8,300 bases of DNA from Burkholderiaceae bacterium (GTDB lineage: Bacteria > Pseudomonadota > Gammaproteobacteria > Burkholderiales > Burkholderiaceae), in assembly GCA_947470165.1 (NCBI GenBank), contig CANISN010000065.1, positions 1-8,300 on the forward strand, written 5' to 3'. The notes beneath the pieces were generated by a model. That model ran no database searches. It was not told the DNA's origin and worked only from the letters and a program-made list of their open reading frames with translations. Each line of letters starts with the position of its first letter. Within the stretch, counting starts at the first letter, position 1. The translations under genes and the position numbers were made by a program. Below are positions 7,352-8,300 of the stretch, in pieces.

Positions 7352-7393
7352 AAAAAGATTCAATCGATTAAAAATATTAACTCAGTAGAAGAT

Positions 7394-8300
7394 ATGACAC
7401 CAGTAGAAAACATTGTTGAGCAGGGGCGGATAGCTCAGCAAAAATACGAGCAATATTCGCAAGAGCAAGTTAACTTAGTGGTTGAGGCTGTGGCTTGGGC
7501 TATCTTAGAGCCAAATCGTAACCAAGAGTTGGCTGAGCTTGCAGTGAAAGATACTGGTCTTGGTGACATTGCTGATAAGTTCAAAAAGAATTTTAGAAAG
7601 ACCCTTGGACTTATTCGCGATCTAAGTACTGCTAAAACAGTAGGGGTCATATCTGAAGATTTGAAGACGGGTCTTACTGAGTACGCCCGTCCAGTAGGGG
7701 TTGTGGCCGCCATTACACCCTCTACCAATCCAGGCGCAACGCCAATCAATAAAATATTGAATGCCTTGAAGTGTCGTAACGCTGTTGTAGTTGCGCCATC
7801 CCCCAAAGGACATTCAACTTGTGCGCGTTTGTTGGAGTTTGTTCATCAGCAATTGGATTTAGTAAACGCCCCTCGCGATTTAGTGCAGATGTTGCCATTC
7901 CCAATTACTAAAGATTCTACTAATGAATTAATGCGTTTAGCAGATTTAGTGGTCGCTACTGGATCACAAGCGAATATTCGAGCTGCCTATAGTTGTGGCA
8001 CTCCTGCATTTGGTGTGGGTGCGGGTAATGTGCTCGCCATTATTGATGAGCATGCTGACTTGAATGGAGCGGCAGCGAAAATTACCCAATCAAAAATTTT
8101 TGACAACGCAACAAGCTGCTCTAGTGAGAATGGTTTGGTGATTTGTGCTGATGTGTATGCAAATGCAATCCAAGCGCTAGAGAAGTCTGGCGGCGTTATG
8201 CTCGATTCTGCAGATAAAAAGCGTCTTGAGGAAGTGATGTTTCAGAACGGTAAACTCACTTCGACTTTAACAGCCCAGTATCCTTCGGTGATTACAGAGC
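7394..8300 (+). CDS. CoA-acylating aldehyde dehydrogenase, SauS-like (partial, 3' end beyond window)
   Basis: The frame is open from ATG at 7394 to the edge (302 codons); the family is about 450-500 residues, so roughly a third is missing. It belongs to the acylating branch of the aldehyde dehydrogenases (EutE/PduP/AdhE N-domain/SauS), which convert an aldehyde, CoA and NAD(P)+ to acyl-CoA or run in reverse. Diagnostic segments are YARPVGVVAAITPSTNPGAT (97-116), LKCRNAVVVAPSPKG (125-139), FGVGAGN (206-212) and FDNATSCSSEN (236-246), with catalytic Cys242. GVGAGN stands where hydrolytic enzymes have ELGGK with their general-base glutamate, which supports acylation. The ribosome site is weak (purine-rich AGTAGAAGAT directly before ATG), but no other in-frame start exists nearby. 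Sulfoacetaldehyde dehydrogenase (acylating) is inferred from the neighbouring genes; succinate-semialdehyde or another aldehyde cannot be excluded. Confidence 0.88.
   Translation, partial: MTPVENIVEQGRIAQQKYEQYSQEQVNLVVEAVAWAILEPNRNQELAELAVKDTGLGDIADKFKKNFRKTLGLIRDLSTAKTVGVISEDLKTGLTEYARPVGVVAAITPSTNPGATPINKILNALKCRNAVVVAPSPKGHSTCARLLEFVHQQLDLVNAPRDLVQMLPFPITKDSTNELMRLADLVVATGSQANIRAAYSCGTPAFGVGAGNVLAIIDEHADLNGAAAKITQSKIFDNATSCSSENGLVICADVYANAIQALEKSGGVMLDSADKKRLEEVMFQNGKLTSTLTAQYPSVITE

Noticed and set aside
7435..7813. Minus-strand frames of 123 and 63 codons
   Set aside because: They are antisense to the aldehyde dehydrogenase, which has clear family motifs through this stretch.
1..8300. 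CRISPR, tRNA/rRNA genes, insertion sequences or prophage signs
   Set aside because: No regularly spaced direct repeats, transposase-like proteins or RNA-gene signatures were seen; nearly all of the sequence is accounted for by metabolic genes.

Overview
The window reads as part of a bacterial chromosome from a moderately AT-rich betaproteobacterium. The Bug/TctC-type solute receptor (a family greatly expanded in Burkholderiales), the cytoplasmic SoeABC-type oxidoreductase and the IclR regulator point to Burkholderiales, possibly a freshwater Polynucleobacter-like lineage. The genus is inference from protein style and base composition judged by eye. Coding density is high and nothing suggests phage, insertion sequences, CRISPR or RNA genes.

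Layout. A leftward (minus-strand) run occupies 6180 down to position 1: an IclR-family regulator (5380-6180), a short phosphate acyltransferase of the Pta/Ptb family (4435-5343), a large molybdopterin oxidoreductase (1534-4419), a four-cluster ferredoxin-like subunit (881-1537) and a DmsC-type membrane anchor (1-881, running off the left edge). Gaps are 36 nt, 15 nt, a 4-nt GTGA overlap and a 1-nt TAATG overlap, so this looks like one operon. A divergent 193-bp control region (6181-6373) contains two clear inverted repeats. Rightward from it lie a secreted Bug/TctC-type receptor (6374-7351) and, 42 nt later, a CoA-acylating aldehyde dehydrogenase (7394 to the right edge, incomplete).

How the genes may work together. 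The set fits an organosulfonate-degradation locus. The receptor would capture a C2 sulfonate such as sulfoacetate. The acylating dehydrogenase (SauS-like) would interconvert sulfoacetyl-CoA and sulfoacetaldehyde. An Xsc enzyme, not in this window, would split sulfoacetaldehyde into acetyl phosphate and sulfite. The phosphate acyltransferase would turn acetyl phosphate into acetyl-CoA, and the SoeABC complex would oxidise the toxic sulfite to sulfate, passing electrons to the quinone pool. The IclR protein would sense a pathway compound. Family assignments are firm; substrate identity is inference from the combination, and the decisive partners (xsc, a sulfoacetate-CoA ligase, a membrane transporter) would have to lie outside the window.
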